A DNA stretch of 64,000 nucleotides from DATFBY01 sp035253585 (GTDB taxonomy: Bacteria; Gemmatimonadota; Gemmatimonadetes; Gemmatimonadales; Gemmatimonadaceae), in assembly GCA_035253585.1 (NCBI GenBank), contig DATFBY010000055.1, positions 30,401 to 94,400 on the forward strand, given 5' to 3'. The position numbers were made by a program, and so were the translations under genes. This document shows positions 17,866 to 27,156 of this stretch, one piece after another. How positions within the stretch are numbered: position 1 is the first letter of the stretch; each line of letters opens with the position of its first letter. The notes beneath the pieces were generated by a model that worked only from the letters and a program-made list of their open reading frames with translations, had not been told where the DNA came from and did no database searches.

Positions 17866-18395
17866 GCCGCGAGCTGGTCGCAAACATCGAGAGCGAGTAT
17901 CGCCGCTATCGAGCGCTGGGAGAAAAGGCAATGAGTCAGCTCTCCGACCACGCGCTCAACCGCATCGCCGCCACTGACGGAAACTCGATTGCGATGGTCG
18001 TCCGGCACCTCAGTGGCAACCTCCTCTCGCGCTTCACGGATTTCCTCACGACCGACGGCGAAAAGCCGTGGCGGAATCGTGACGGCGAGTTCGAGACGCG
18101 CGAGTATTCCCGCGCCGAGACGGACCAGATGTGGAAGGACGGCTGGGGCGTGCTCGAGCGCGAGTTGGCTTCACTCACCGACGACGCCCTGAGGCGCGAA
18201 GTGAAAATCCGCCAGCAGTCGCTCACGGTTCAGGAAGCGCTGCTGCGATCGCTAGCACATGCGGCTTACCACGTGGGACAGATGGTGCTGCTCGCGCGTA
18301 TCTTCGCGCACGAAGAGTGGAAGTCGCTGAGCATCCCCAAGGGGAAATCCGAGGAGTACAACCGGGCGCCCACGCTGGAGAAGGGCCTGCGCTGA
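17862..18395 (+). CDS. DUF1572 (DinB-like) protein
   Basis: 177 residues. The start ATG overlaps the previous stop. Matches the DUF1572/DinB-like four-helix family: FLTTDGEKPWRNRDGEFETR, QMWKDGWGVLERELASLTDD and LLRSLAHAAYHVGQMVLLAR. Putative metal ligands of this fold are His in VVRHLSGNLLSR and HAAYHVGQ. DinB-like proteins include thiol-dependent metalloenzymes; the reaction is unknown. It ends 4 nt before the end of the convergent ADOP gene. Confidence 0.85.
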   Translation: MSRELVANIESEYRRYRALGEKAMSQLSDHALNRIAATDGNSIAMVVRHLSGNLLSRFTDFLTTDGEKPWRNRDGEFETREYSRAETDQMWKDGWGVLERELASLTDDALRREVKIRQQSLTVQEALLRSLAHAAYHVGQMVLLARIFAHEEWKSLSIPKGKSEEYNRAPTLEKGLR

Positions 18396-18399
18396 CCGA

Positions 18400-21039
18400 T
18401 TACTCCGAGCGCAACGTGAGAGTGGGATCCACGCGCGTTGCGCGTCGCGCAGGTAGCCAGGTCGCCAGGAGCGCGATCGCCGGCAGCGTCGCGGCCACGA
18501 TCACGAAGGTGATCGGATCGAGCGGGCTGACCTCGTAGAGCAAGCTGCGCATCACGCGCGTGACCGCGACCGCGCCACCCAGACCCAGGACGAGTCCGAG
18601 CAAGGTCATCAGCATCCCTTGCCTGACGATCAACGCCACCACGCTGCGCGGCCGCGCACCGAGCGCCATGCGTACGCCGATCTCGCGTGTGCGCTGAGTG
18701 ACGGCGAAGCTGATCACGCTGTACAGCCCGATCGCCGACAGCACGAGGGCCAGCGCGGCAAATCCCGACAGCAGTGCCATCGCGAACCGCTGTCTGGCGA
18801 TCGTGCCGCGAGCCATCTCCTCGAAGGTGCGAACGTTTCGAACCGCCAAGCGCGGGTCGACACCAGCAATTGCTCTCCTCAAAAGCGGCGTTTGCGCCGC
18901 GATCTCCGGTCCGCCGTGAACGAGGATCGCGAATTGGGAGCCATCCATCGAGCCTACGGTCGGGTAGTAGAGCTTCAGGTTGTCGATTCCATCGGCTGGG
19001 CCCGGCCGACGAACGTCATTCACGACGCCGATGACCGTGTGCCAATCACCATTCTTGGAGAGACGGAAGCGCCTGCCGATCGGGCTGTGCGTGCCCCAAT
19101 ATTTTTGCGCCAATCCGCGACTTATGATCGTCGGCGATCCGCTCGTGTCGCTCGAGAACCCGCGTCCTTCGAGCACTCGCATTCCGATCGTCGCAAAGTA
19201 GTTCTGGTCGACGATCCCCAAGCCGATGATGCCAGGCTCGTCGGCGGTGCTGCTTCCCTCGATCTCGAACGTGCCGAACGTGACACTGCCATCGAGCGGT
19301 GCGCCGTGGGCGGCGGTCGCGGCAATTACTCCGGGCACGCGGCGGGTTGCGTCCACGAGCGCTGTAGTCAGCTCTCGCTTCGATGCGGATACAGGATACG
19401 CTGTGGTCGGCGCGAGGATCGAGATGGACAGCCGCCCTTCGGTCTCGAAGCCTAGATCGGTACGCTGCAGGTGCATCATCGTCCGAAACAGCAGGCCTGC
19501 GCCGATGAGCAGCACCACCGAGAGCGCCACTTCGACGCTCACGAGCCCGGCGCGCAGCCGCCTCGCTGCGGACGAAGGGCTGGTCGTGGACGCACCCGCT
19601 TTCAGCATGTCCGCCAACTGTCGTCCGGTCAGCTGTAGCGCCGGCACCAGCCCGAAGAGCAGACCGGTGAGAAGGGACACGCCCAGCGTCCAGGCGAGCA
19701 CGATCGGCTCGATGCGTGCCTGGTCGAGCTCGCGGAGAGCGCTCGGCCGCACCGCAACGATCAGATCGAGCCCTCTCCACGCGAGCCACAACCCCAATGA
19801 ACCGGATACGATTGCCAGCAGCGTGCTCTCCGCCAACAGTTGCCTAACGAGTCGCCAACGGCCGGCGCCGATCGCCGCGCGCACGGCCAGCTCACGCTGC
19901 CGCACGGTGGCGCGCGCGAGAAAGAGATTGGCGACGTTGGCGCAGGCGATCAGCAATACCAGGCCCACGGCGCCGAAGAGGATAACGACCACGCGGTTGT
20001 TGGCATCGCGTCCGACTCCCGCGATCGCAATGAGCTTGGCGTCGCCGGAGCGCAGCCCACGGACATCCGTTCGAACGGTCGCGGCGATCGTGGTGAGCTC
20101 ACGCTCGGCTTGCGCGACAGTGAAGCCGTCGCGAAGCCGCGCGATGCTCATGGCCGGCTCCGTGGTGTCGCCGACGATGTGCGGCGTCCACAGCTCGCGC
20201 AGATCGGCGGAGCTCGGCATCGGCACGTCGAAATCCCGCTTCATCACACCGACGATGGTGTGCGGCTCGCCGTCCAGGATCAGTGTGCGGCCGAGCACGT
20301 CACGTTGCCCTGCGAAGCGGCGCTTCCACAGCCCATAGCCAATCATCACGACCTTCGGTCCACCAGGTCGCGTCTCGTCAGGCGCGAACCCGCGGCCGAG
20401 CTCCGGCTGTGTGCCGAGCAGAGCTGGTAGGTCCGCGGCGATGCTGGCGCCGGCTACCAGCTCGGTCTCCTCGCCGCCAAGCACGTACTCTTTCGTTTGA
20501 AAGGACGACACAGCCTCCAGGGAGCGGGCGCGTCGCGCCCAGGCCTCGGCGACATCTCGTTCGGCCGTCACCAGCGCTTTGCTTCCCTGTACGGCGGTCC
20601 AGAGCATCGCCAAGCGATCGGGCTCGTGGTAGGGAAAGGGCTTCAGTACCAGGCGGTTCACGACGCTGAAGATCGCGGTATTGGCGCCGATACCGAGCGC
20701 GAGCGTGAGGATCGCGGTCGCGGTGAATGCGGGCGTTCGCCCGAAGGAGCGCATCGCGTAGCGGAGATCCTGGCCCAGCCCAACGAGCCAGTTCCGTCGC
20801 TCCACCGCGCGCACTCGCTCGATGTCCTGCGCTTCACAGTACATGCGCGCGTCTCGCACATCGCCGAAGCGCCGTAGGGCTTCCTCTCTGGCGGCCTCGG
20901 GCGACCGGCCGTTGGCGATCAGCTCGGCGATCCGCATGTCGATGTGGAAGCCCACTTCGTCGTCGAAATCTTCGCGCACGCGCTGGGCCTCGCGGCCGGC
21001 CAGGCGCAATACGCGACGCAATCCCTTGAAGCCCGACAT
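18400..21039 (-). CDS. ADOP-type ABC permease with N-terminal helical domain
   Basis: 879 residues. The first 80 residues form a soluble helical domain (EDFDDEVGFHIDMRIAELIA, ARMYCEAQDIERVRAVERRN) typical of PadR-linked ADOP proteins. Then come TM1 (TATAILTLALGIGANTAIFS), MacB periplasmic cores, IACANVANLFLARATVRQRE, and the C-terminal RTREIGVRMALGARPRSVVA with ending PARRATRVDPTLTLRSE. It lies 13 nt downstream of a padR gene on the same strand, the usual ADOP arrangement, so PadR likely represses it. Shine-Dalgarno GAGGAG precedes the ATG. Substrate unknown. Confidence 0.92.
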   Translation of the reverse strand: MSGFKGLRRVLRLAGREAQRVREDFDDEVGFHIDMRIAELIANGRSPEAAREEALRRFGDVRDARMYCEAQDIERVRAVERRNWLVGLGQDLRYAMRSFGRTPAFTATAILTLALGIGANTAIFSVVNRLVLKPFPYHEPDRLAMLWTAVQGSKALVTAERDVAEAWARRARSLEAVSSFQTKEYVLGGEETELVAGASIAADLPALLGTQPELGRGFAPDETRPGGPKVVMIGYGLWKRRFAGQRDVLGRTLILDGEPHTIVGVMKRDFDVPMPSSADLRELWTPHIVGDTTEPAMSIARLRDGFTVAQAERELTTIAATVRTDVRGLRSGDAKLIAIAGVGRDANNRVVVILFGAVGLVLLIACANVANLFLARATVRQRELAVRAAIGAGRWRLVRQLLAESTLLAIVSGSLGLWLAWRGLDLIVAVRPSALRELDQARIEPIVLAWTLGVSLLTGLLFGLVPALQLTGRQLADMLKAGASTTSPSSAARRLRAGLVSVEVALSVVLLIGAGLLFRTMMHLQRTDLGFETEGRLSISILAPTTAYPVSASKRELTTALVDATRRVPGVIAATAAHGAPLDGSVTFGTFEIEGSSTADEPGIIGLGIVDQNYFATIGMRVLEGRGFSSDTSGSPTIISRGLAQKYWGTHSPIGRRFRLSKNGDWHTVIGVVNDVRRPGPADGIDNLKLYYPTVGSMDGSQFAILVHGGPEIAAQTPLLRRAIAGVDPRLAVRNVRTFEEMARGTIARQRFAMALLSGFAALALVLSAIGLYSVISFAVTQRTREIGVRMALGARPRSVVALIVRQGMLMTLLGLVLGLGGAVAVTRVMRSLLYEVSPLDPITFVIVAATLPAIALLATWLPARRATRVDPTLTLRSE

Positions 21040-21052
21040 GAATGCTCCTCGC

Positions 21053-21385
21053 TCAGGCAGTCTCGAGAACGCTGCTTACGGCGGAGGAGAAGCGTCGCCA
21101 CGTCTCGGCCTCGGCGCGGAGCGCTCGGCGACCGACGGCGGTGAGCTCGTAGTACTTCGCCTTCCGATTGTTCTCCGAGACGCCCCATTCAGAAACGATG
21201 GCGCCCGCTCGCTCCAGACGGTGCAGCGACTTATAGAGCGCCGCATCCTCGATCTCGAGGACGCGGCCCGTGCGCTCCTCGATGGAGCGGGAGATCCCGT
21301 ACCCGTGCATGGGACCCCAGGACAACGTCTTGAGGACCAAGACGTCGAGCGTTCCGTGCAGCAGGTCGACCGGGTCGCGAGCCAT
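21053..21385 (-). CDS. PadR family transcriptional regulator
   Basis: 110 residues from the ATG at 21385 (MARDPVDLLHGTLDVLVLKT), preceded by GGAG; the frame is open to 21445 but the extra residues lack family similarity. The winged-helix PadR signature is complete: GPMHGYGISRSIEERTGRVL, then EDAALYKSLHRLERAGAIVSEWG and NRKAKYYELTAVGRRAL. It is the short PadR-s1 class with one C-terminal helix. It precedes an ADOP permease in one operon and is divergent from a Ser/Thr kinase, so it could control both. Confidence 0.93.
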   Translation of the reverse strand: MARDPVDLLHGTLDVLVLKTLSWGPMHGYGISRSIEERTGRVLEIEDAALYKSLHRLERAGAIVSEWGVSENNRKAKYYELTAVGRRALRAEAETWRRFSSAVSSVLETA

Positions 21386-21550
21386 GGCCACTCCACTAAC
21401 TAGGTATGGGGAATATGGGGAGTGGCGCCGCGGTTGTAAAGACACGTCTGTCTACCGGCTGGCGGGCACGGTTTGCAACTTATGTCCTGGCGTCGGCGTT
21501 CCACCGTCATGCGCCGACAGCTCAAGATTCCGCAGATTCCCGACACCCCG

Positions 21551-23779
21551 ATGACTTTCACCAGTGCCAGCGCGCTCGCCGATCGTTACACGATCGAGCG
21601 TGAGATCGGACGCGGCGGCATGGCGACCGTATTCCTGGCCGAGGAGCGCAAGCACGCGCGGAAGGTGGCGATCAAGGTGCTGCATCCCGAGCTCGCCGCC
21701 TCGTTAGGCTCGGCGCGGTTCCTCCAGGAGATCGGCATCGCGGCGCGGTTGTCGCATCCGCATCTGGTGCCGCTCATCGACTCGGGTGACGCGGAAGGCT
21801 CGCTCTATTACGTGTCGCCGTTCGTCGAAGGCGGCTCGCTTCGCGCCCGCCTCGAGCGCGAGGGTCGTCTCTCGGTTCGCGAAGCGATCGCCATCGCCGA
21901 AGAAGTGGGAATGGGACTCGACTTTGCGCATCGCAGCGGGTTCGTCCACCGCGATGTGAAGCCGGAGAACATCCTCTTCGCCGATGGGCATGCGCTGCTG
22001 GCCGACTTCGGCATCGCTCGCGCCTGGGGCGCGTCTGAGCGGCAGACGCTCACCGACGCGGGGATCGCCATTGGGACACCGGAGTACATGAGTCCGGAGC
22101 AGGCCAGCGGCGAGCAGAATCTGGACACGCGAAGCGACATCTACAGCCTGGCCGTCGTGACCTACGAGATGCTCACGGGTGCGCCGCCACTGCGGGGGAC
22201 GAATGCGCGGGCGACGATGGCCAAGCAGGTCACGGAGACGCCCCCGCCGCTGCGAGCAGTGCGTCCGGACGTGCCCCCGCCCGTCGAGCGCGTGATACTA
22301 CGCGCGCTGGCCAAGGAGCCGGGCGCGCGCTTCGCCACCGTCGTCGACTTCATCGAGAAGCTCAAGGCGGCCGAGGATGCGGCGCCCACGATGCCCGCGA
22401 CGGCGATACGCAGCCTGGCCGTGCTGCCGTTCGTGAATGCCAGCCCCGATCCCGAGAACGAGTACCTCAGCGACGGAATTACCGACGAGCTGATAGATGG
22501 CCTGGCCAAGGTCGATGGCGTTCGCGTCGCCTCGCGCACATCGGTGTTCGCGCTCAAAGGGAAACCTCAGGACATTCGATCGATCGGTGCGTTGTTAGGC
22601 GTCTCGGTGGTGCTCGAGGGAACGGTGCGGAAGTCCGGCGAGCGGCTTCGGATCACGGCGCAGCTGAGCTCGGCGGAGGACGGCCGGTTGCTCTGGTCGC
22701 AGCGCTACGATCGCACGCTGGACGACGTTTTCACCATTCAGGAAGAGATCTCGCGCACCATCGTCAACACGCTTCGAGCGACGTCGCTGGCTGTTTCGAG
22801 CGATGGGCCGGCCAAGCGTTACACCGAGAGTGTCACGGCATACGGTCTTTACCTGCGCGGCCGCTACGAGTGGAACAAGCGCACGCAACGCGCGATGGTG
22901 CAGGCCATCGATTACTTCGAGCAGGCGATCGCGGCCGATCCGAATTACGCGCTGGCCTACACGGGGCTGGCCGACGCCTACGCGCTACAGCTGGACTATC
23001 GCAGTGTGCCGGTGGCGGAAGGCTTCGCTCTCGCAAAGGAGTACGCGCGCAAGGCACTGGAGCTCGATGAGAGTCTTCCCGAGGCGCACGCGTCGCTGGC
23101 CTGGAGTCTCTTCATCTATGATTGGGACTGGGAGGGCGCCGGGCGCGAATTCCGCCGCGCCATCGAGCTGAATCCGCGATATGCAGTAGCGCACCAGTGG
23201 TACGCCTTCCTGCTGCTCACGCAGGGGCGCATCGAGGAGGCGCTGGTGGAGGCACACACTGCACAGGAGCTTGACCCGGCGTCGGTCTCCGCGCGTCGCG
23301 GTCTCGGTTTCGCCTACTACTACGCGCATCGGTACGAGCGGGCAGCCGATCATCTCCTGCGCGGCATCGCAATGAATCCGGTGGCGGAGGAGACGTATCG
23401 CGTTCTCGGCCTCGTGCTGTCGGCGCAGGGTGAGCACGCAGAGGCGGAGCGAGTCCTGCGCGAAGCGCTAGCGCTACAGGGAAGCGGCACCTTGAGTCGG
23501 GCCACGCTCGGCTACGCATTGGCAAGAGCGGGCAAGCGGGCCGAAGCCGAAGGGCTCCTGGCAGAGCTGGAGCGCGAAGCCGAGCGCGACTACGTGTCGC
23601 CGGTCGCGTTCGCAACCTTACATCTCGGACTTGGCAACTGGGAGCGTGCGCTCGACTGGGCGGAAAGGGCGTACGAAGAGCGGCGCGGCTGGCTCGCGTA
23701 TCTGAAGGTCCAGCCGATGCTCGACCCGATTCGCGGACACCCGCGGCTCGAAGCGCTGATAAAGAGGATGAAGCTGTAA
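21551..23779 (+). CDS. Ser/Thr protein kinase with TolB/FlgO-like and TPR domains
   Basis: 742 residues from the ATG at 21551 (MTFTSASALADRYTIEREIG); in-frame ATGs at 21482 and 21509 also lack a clear Shine-Dalgarno. Kinase domain: GRGGMATVFLA, VAIKVLH (K42), HRDVKPENIL (133-142), DFG (152-154), GTPEYMSPEQA. Residues about 300-425 are a TolB/FlgO-like domain (VLPFVNASPDPENEYLSDGI; LLGVSVVLEGTVRKSGERLR). Residues about 435-735 are tandem TPRs (for example ALAYTGLADAYALQLDY). No TM helix. This PknB-TolB-TPR architecture is frequent in Gemmatimonadota and is thought to be a signalling scaffold. Divergent from padR. Confidence 0.92.
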   Translation: MTFTSASALADRYTIEREIGRGGMATVFLAEERKHARKVAIKVLHPELAASLGSARFLQEIGIAARLSHPHLVPLIDSGDAEGSLYYVSPFVEGGSLRARLEREGRLSVREAIAIAEEVGMGLDFAHRSGFVHRDVKPENILFADGHALLADFGIARAWGASERQTLTDAGIAIGTPEYMSPEQASGEQNLDTRSDIYSLAVVTYEMLTGAPPLRGTNARATMAKQVTETPPPLRAVRPDVPPPVERVILRALAKEPGARFATVVDFIEKLKAAEDAAPTMPATAIRSLAVLPFVNASPDPENEYLSDGITDELIDGLAKVDGVRVASRTSVFALKGKPQDIRSIGALLGVSVVLEGTVRKSGERLRITAQLSSAEDGRLLWSQRYDRTLDDVFTIQEEISRTIVNTLRATSLAVSSDGPAKRYTESVTAYGLYLRGRYEWNKRTQRAMVQAIDYFEQAIAADPNYALAYTGLADAYALQLDYRSVPVAEGFALAKEYARKALELDESLPEAHASLAWSLFIYDWDWEGAGREFRRAIELNPRYAVAHQWYAFLLLTQGRIEEALVEAHTAQELDPASVSARRGLGFAYYYAHRYERAADHLLRGIAMNPVAEETYRVLGLVLSAQGEHAEAERVLREALALQGSGTLSRATLGYALARAGKRAEAEGLLAELEREAERDYVSPVAFATLHLGLGNWERALDWAERAYEERRGWLAYLKVQPMLDPIRGHPRLEALIKRMKL

Positions 23780-23781
23780 GG

Positions 23782-23868
23782 GCGGGAGTCGGGACTGGGC
23801 ACGGCTCGTGGCGAGCGAGTAGATCGGCCCCAACCGCCGAGTCCCGAGTCCCAAGTCCCGAGTCCCGC
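23782..23868. repeat. Intergenic heptamer-repeat hairpin (unit CGAGTCC)
   Basis: The right arm (23837-23868) is four tandem 7-mers, CGAGTCC twice, CAAGTCC once, CGAGTCC once. The left arm (23782-23800) is a shorter, imperfect inverse. Lies between the kinase stop and the next gene, both on plus. Same unit as the element at 6619-6714. Confidence 0.75.
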
Positions 23869-23906
23869 TGTATCTTCGTCTCCGATCCTTCCTCCTCGGA
23901 GACCTA

Positions 23907-25376
23907 ATGCGCGTTCCGCTCTCTCTCGCTTTTCTGTGCATCGCGCCAGTAGCTAGTGCACAGCAACCGCCGCGAGACGATGTGGCGAGGCTCGTGGCGG
24001 CGATGCTCGGCGACACGCCGCTGGTCAGCGACATCAGGGCGTTGTCGGACCGGCTAGGCGGCCGAGCAACCGGCTCGCCGCAGAATCTGCGCGCGGTGGA
24101 GTGGGGGCTCGAGCGATTCCGCGAAATGGGCGTCGAGGCGCGGCGCGAAGGTTTTCAGATGCCGGGACTCTGGCTCGAGCGATCGGCGACCGTAGTCATA
24201 AGCGGCCCGAACATTCGATTCACACCGCGCGTCGCGGCCATGCCTTTCTCCACCGCCACGCCCTCGTCAGGCACCTCTGGACCGCTGCTCGACGCCGGCG
24301 TCGGCGCGGAAGAGGATTACAAGCGTCTCGGCAATAGCGCGCGGGGCGCTTTTCTCCTGGTCGAGACGCCGGAGCTCACGGACATCGCCGGGCTCTTCAA
24401 GGAATACACTGACGCCCGCCCCATCGAGGAACGCGCGAATGCGGCGGGCGCGGCCGGCGTGATCTATGTCGGCAGTCGTCCGCGCGACGTGCTGTACCGA
24501 CACAACGTGTGGGCGAACCTCGCGAATACGAAGCCGATGCTGGTAATCGAGCGCGACGCCGGTCTTCGTGCGCTGCGCCTGCTCCGCAGCGGCGTTCCGC
24601 TCACGATTACCGAGACGATCGACATACAGTCGGGTGGCCCGTACGAGAGCTACAACGTCGTCGGCGAGATCCGCGGAAGCACCCGGCCAACCGAGGTCGT
24701 GTTGTTAGGCGCGCATCTCGACGCCTGGGACCTCGGCGACGGCACGCTCGACAACGGCGCGAACGTCTCGCTGGTGCTCGACGTGGCCCGTCAGATCAAG
24801 CGGCTCGGTCTACGGCCGGCGCGCACCATCCGCTTCGTGCTGTGGAACGGTGAGGAGCAGGGACTGAAGGGAAGCCTGGGTTACGCCAAGTCGCACGCTG
24901 CCGAGCTCGACAAGCACGTCGTCACGCTCACCTACGACATCGGGTGCGGCCGGGTGATTGGATTCTTCACCGGCGGACGCCCCGAGGTCGCTGCCGCCAC
25001 GACGCGACTGCTCGCTCCGGTCACCGGTATCGGCCCCTTCACGCAGATCGACATCCCTATCGTCGGCACCGACAATTTCGATTTCATGATGGAAGGCGTC
25101 GCCAACCTCGTTGCCAATCAGGAGTCCGCGCAATACGGACCGAACTATCACGCGCGCTCCGACACCTTCGACAAGTGCGACACCCGCGAGGTGAAGCTGA
25201 ACGCGGCCTCTGCCGCGGCTCTGGTGTACGGCTTTGCGCAAGACGACCAGACACTCCCTCGACAGACGCGCGCACAGGTCGAGGAGCTCATACGAACGAC
25301 GGACTTGCGCGACCAGATGGTGACGTTCAACGTCTGGACGGACTGGGAGCAGGGAAAGCGCGGACGTTCACGTTGA
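23907..25376 (+). CDS. Secreted M28 family metallopeptidase with PA domain
   Basis: 489 residues with signal peptide (VPLSLAFLCIAPVASAQQ). A protease-associated insert around residues 100-230 is followed by the M28 catalytic domain: GAHLDAWDLGDGTLDNGAN supplies a His-Asp zinc pair and bridging Asp, and VLWNGEEQGLKGS supplies the Glu base/ligand. A downstream His lies in NYHARSDTFDKCD. It resembles plasma glutamate carboxypeptidase-like aminopeptidases and is probably periplasmic or extracellular, releasing amino acids from peptides. Follows a heptamer hairpin. Substrate specificity not deducible. Confidence 0.9.
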   Translation: MRVPLSLAFLCIAPVASAQQPPRDDVARLVAAMLGDTPLVSDIRALSDRLGGRATGSPQNLRAVEWGLERFREMGVEARREGFQMPGLWLERSATVVISGPNIRFTPRVAAMPFSTATPSSGTSGPLLDAGVGAEEDYKRLGNSARGAFLLVETPELTDIAGLFKEYTDARPIEERANAAGAAGVIYVGSRPRDVLYRHNVWANLANTKPMLVIERDAGLRALRLLRSGVPLTITETIDIQSGGPYESYNVVGEIRGSTRPTEVVLLGAHLDAWDLGDGTLDNGANVSLVLDVARQIKRLGLRPARTIRFVLWNGEEQGLKGSLGYAKSHAAELDKHVVTLTYDIGCGRVIGFFTGGRPEVAAATTRLLAPVTGIGPFTQIDIPIVGTDNFDFMMEGVANLVANQESAQYGPNYHARSDTFDKCDTREVKLNAASAAALVYGFAQDDQTLPRQTRAQVEELIRTTDLRDQMVTFNVWTDWEQGKRGRSR

Positions 25377-25486
25377 CGTTCACTCGTTGACGTAATCGCA
25401 AGCGCGCACTACCAATCGTAAGGCGCGCGAACAGGGGGGATCCCATTCGTCACTGCTGGCGCTTCGTAGAGTACAGCGCAGTCGCC

Positions 25487-25849
25487 GTGATGCTTTCGAT
25501 CGCGGCGTGCAAGTCGGCTGGCACCGACGGGCCGGAGATGGTCCCCCAAACCGGAACGCGACACACCTTGTCCGCCGCCGATCTGGAGGGAACGCCATTC
25601 CCGAGTCTGCTCGAGGCGGTGCAGACGCTGCGAGGCGAATGGCTACGGAACCGCGGTCCGAACAGTCTCAATTTCGATGTCGACGTCGTCGTGTACCTCG
25701 ACGGGAACCGACTTGGCGGACGAGGCGCACTGCGCACGATTCCCACGCTTGGCGTCACGCTGGTCCGCTTCCTGAGTCCACCTGAAGCGCAGAGCCACTT
25801 CGGTCTCAGCCATCCGAACGGCGCGATTCTCGTAAGCACCAAGCTCTAG
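25487..25849 (+). CDS. Small exported protein with isolated TonB-plug-like domain
   Basis: About 120 residues; the start is uncertain. GTG 25487 and ATG 25490 leave a very short hydrophobic stretch ending in a lipobox-like SIAAC, yet the open frame continues upstream with a good hydrophobic segment but no standard start. The C-terminal half (VVVYLDGNRLGGRGALRTIP, VTLVRFLSPPEAQSHFGLSH, PNGAILVSTK) resembles the plug domain of TonB receptors, without any barrel. A similar segment ends the 865-residue protein at 28906-31503. Possibly a surface or periplasmic binding module; function unknown. Confidence 0.6.
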   Translation: MMLSIAACKSAGTDGPEMVPQTGTRHTLSAADLEGTPFPSLLEAVQTLRGEWLRNRGPNSLNFDVDVVVYLDGNRLGGRGALRTIPTLGVTLVRFLSPPEAQSHFGLSHPNGAILVSTKL

Positions 25850-25851
25850 CT

Positions 25852-27015
25852 CTGCCGCAGTCTCCCCTCGAAGCCGTCTCCGCGCTCTTTCAGCGCGAGT
25901 TCGGCGGCGCGCCGGACGTGATCGCGTCGGCGCCCGGCCGCGTGAACCTCATCGGCGAGCACACCGACTATAACGGCGGCGAGGTTCTGCCGATCGCGAT
26001 CGGGCAACGGACGTGGGTTGCCGCGCGGCGATCATCGGGACCCACATCGCGCGCGCGCTCGGCGAACGAGCGGTCGCCAGGCGAGTGGAACGCCGCGTCA
26101 CCGAGACGCAGCGGTCACTGGTCCGACTACCTCGCCGGCCTCCAAGCGGCGTTGTACGCGTTAGGCGCGCCCGAGAAAGCGAAGCTAGGCGCGGTCGAGG
26201 TTGCCGTGCTCAGTGATGTCCCCGCCGGTGCGGGCCTCAGCTCGTCGGCAGCGTTGGAGGTCGCGGGGCTGACCGCGCTGGCGCACTTGGCAGGCGTCGA
26301 GATCGCGCCGAGGGCGGTTGCCCTCGAGTCGCAGCGCGTCGAGGCCGAGTTCGTCGGCGTCGCCTGCGGGATCATGGATCAGTTCGCGTCCGCGCTCTCG
26401 GCTGCGGGTCACGCCCTCCATATATGGTGCGACACCGGGCGCGTGGAGCATGTGCCGACGCGCGATTCCGTACTGATCTTCGATACGGCCGTACCGCGCG
26501 AGCTCCGATCTTCGCAGTTCAATACGCGCCGCACCGAGTGCGACACGGCGCTGGCTATGCTCAGGCGGCTCGAGCCAACACTCCCGAGCCTCGCCGCCGC
26601 TTCCTTGGAGCTGTTGCAGCGGGCCGCGCTACCACCACCACTCGACAGGAGAGCACGCCACGTCGTCGAGGAGACTCGACGCGTGCAGCGCGTGGTGGAA
26701 GGACTGCGCGACGAAGGAGCGCTCGACGGCGCAGAACTGTATGAGTCGCATGAGTCGCTGCGTGCGCTGTACGAGTGCTCGTCACCGCAGCTCGATTGGT
26801 TCGTCGAGCGCACGTCCACCGTTCCAGGAATCCGTGGCGCGCGCCTCACCGGAGCGGGATGGGGAGGTTGTGCGATCGCTGTCGGCGACGAGCGTACGCT
26901 GGTTGACACAGCGGCGGAAATCGCCGCAGAGTACCGGCGGCGGTTCGATCACCAACCACGAGCCTGGCACACTCGCGCCGACGCCGGCGTACGCCTGGAA
27001 CGGCGCCAGCGGTGA
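25852..27015 (+). CDS. galK: Galactokinase, apparently with a non-canonical start
   Basis: GHMP kinase converting galactose and ATP to galactose-1-phosphate. Motif 1 APGRVNLIGEHTDYNGG, motif 2 DVPAGAGLSSSAALEV, catalytic region CGIMDQFASAL and motif 3 RLTGAGWGGCAIAV are all present. The only GTG/ATG option (GTG 25918) would begin inside the conserved N-terminus, because the preceding codons read LFQREFGGAPDV, a typical galactokinase start. No ATG, GTG or TTG lies between the in-frame stop at 25783 and 25918; CTG at 25852, directly after the previous gene's stop, is the best candidate and gives 387 residues. The region after motif 1 is poorly conserved. Confidence 0.8.
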   Translation: MPQSPLEAVSALFQREFGGAPDVIASAPGRVNLIGEHTDYNGGEVLPIAIGQRTWVAARRSSGPTSRARSANERSPGEWNAASPRRSGHWSDYLAGLQAALYALGAPEKAKLGAVEVAVLSDVPAGAGLSSSAALEVAGLTALAHLAGVEIAPRAVALESQRVEAEFVGVACGIMDQFASALSAAGHALHIWCDTGRVEHVPTRDSVLIFDTAVPRELRSSQFNTRRTECDTALAMLRRLEPTLPSLAAASLELLQRAALPPPLDRRARHVVEETRRVQRVVEGLRDEGALDGAELYESHESLRALYECSSPQLDWFVERTSTVPGIRGARLTGAGWGGCAIAVGDERTLVDTAAEIAAEYRRRFDHQPRAWHTRADAGVRLERRQR

Positions 27016-27122
27016 CGACCGATGCCTAACGATTGCGATTGGACGCTGAGCGACCCGCCCGGCCGTCCCTACCCCGATGCGAAATTGCGCGGCGTGAACA
27101 ATCGAAGGTACGCCCCTTGCCC

Positions 27123-27156
27123 GCTGCATGACGAAAAGGAGGAAACGTCATGCAGC
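27123..27156 (+). promoter_or_regulatory. Hairpin with Shine-Dalgarno in loop and start codon in stem
   Basis: GCTGCATGACG (27123-27133) and its exact inverse complement CGTCATGCAGC (27146-27156) enclose a 12-nt A/G loop that holds AGGAGG (27137-27142). The ATG of the downstream glycosyltransferase-like gene (27150-27152) is inside the 3' stem. In mRNA this would hide the start codon while exposing the Shine-Dalgarno, a layout suited to translational control. Confidence 0.6.

Noticed and set aside
18400..21039. MacAB-TolC type macrolide exporter
   Set aside because: No ABC ATPase domain or adjacent ATPase; sequence signatures are those of ADOP permeases.
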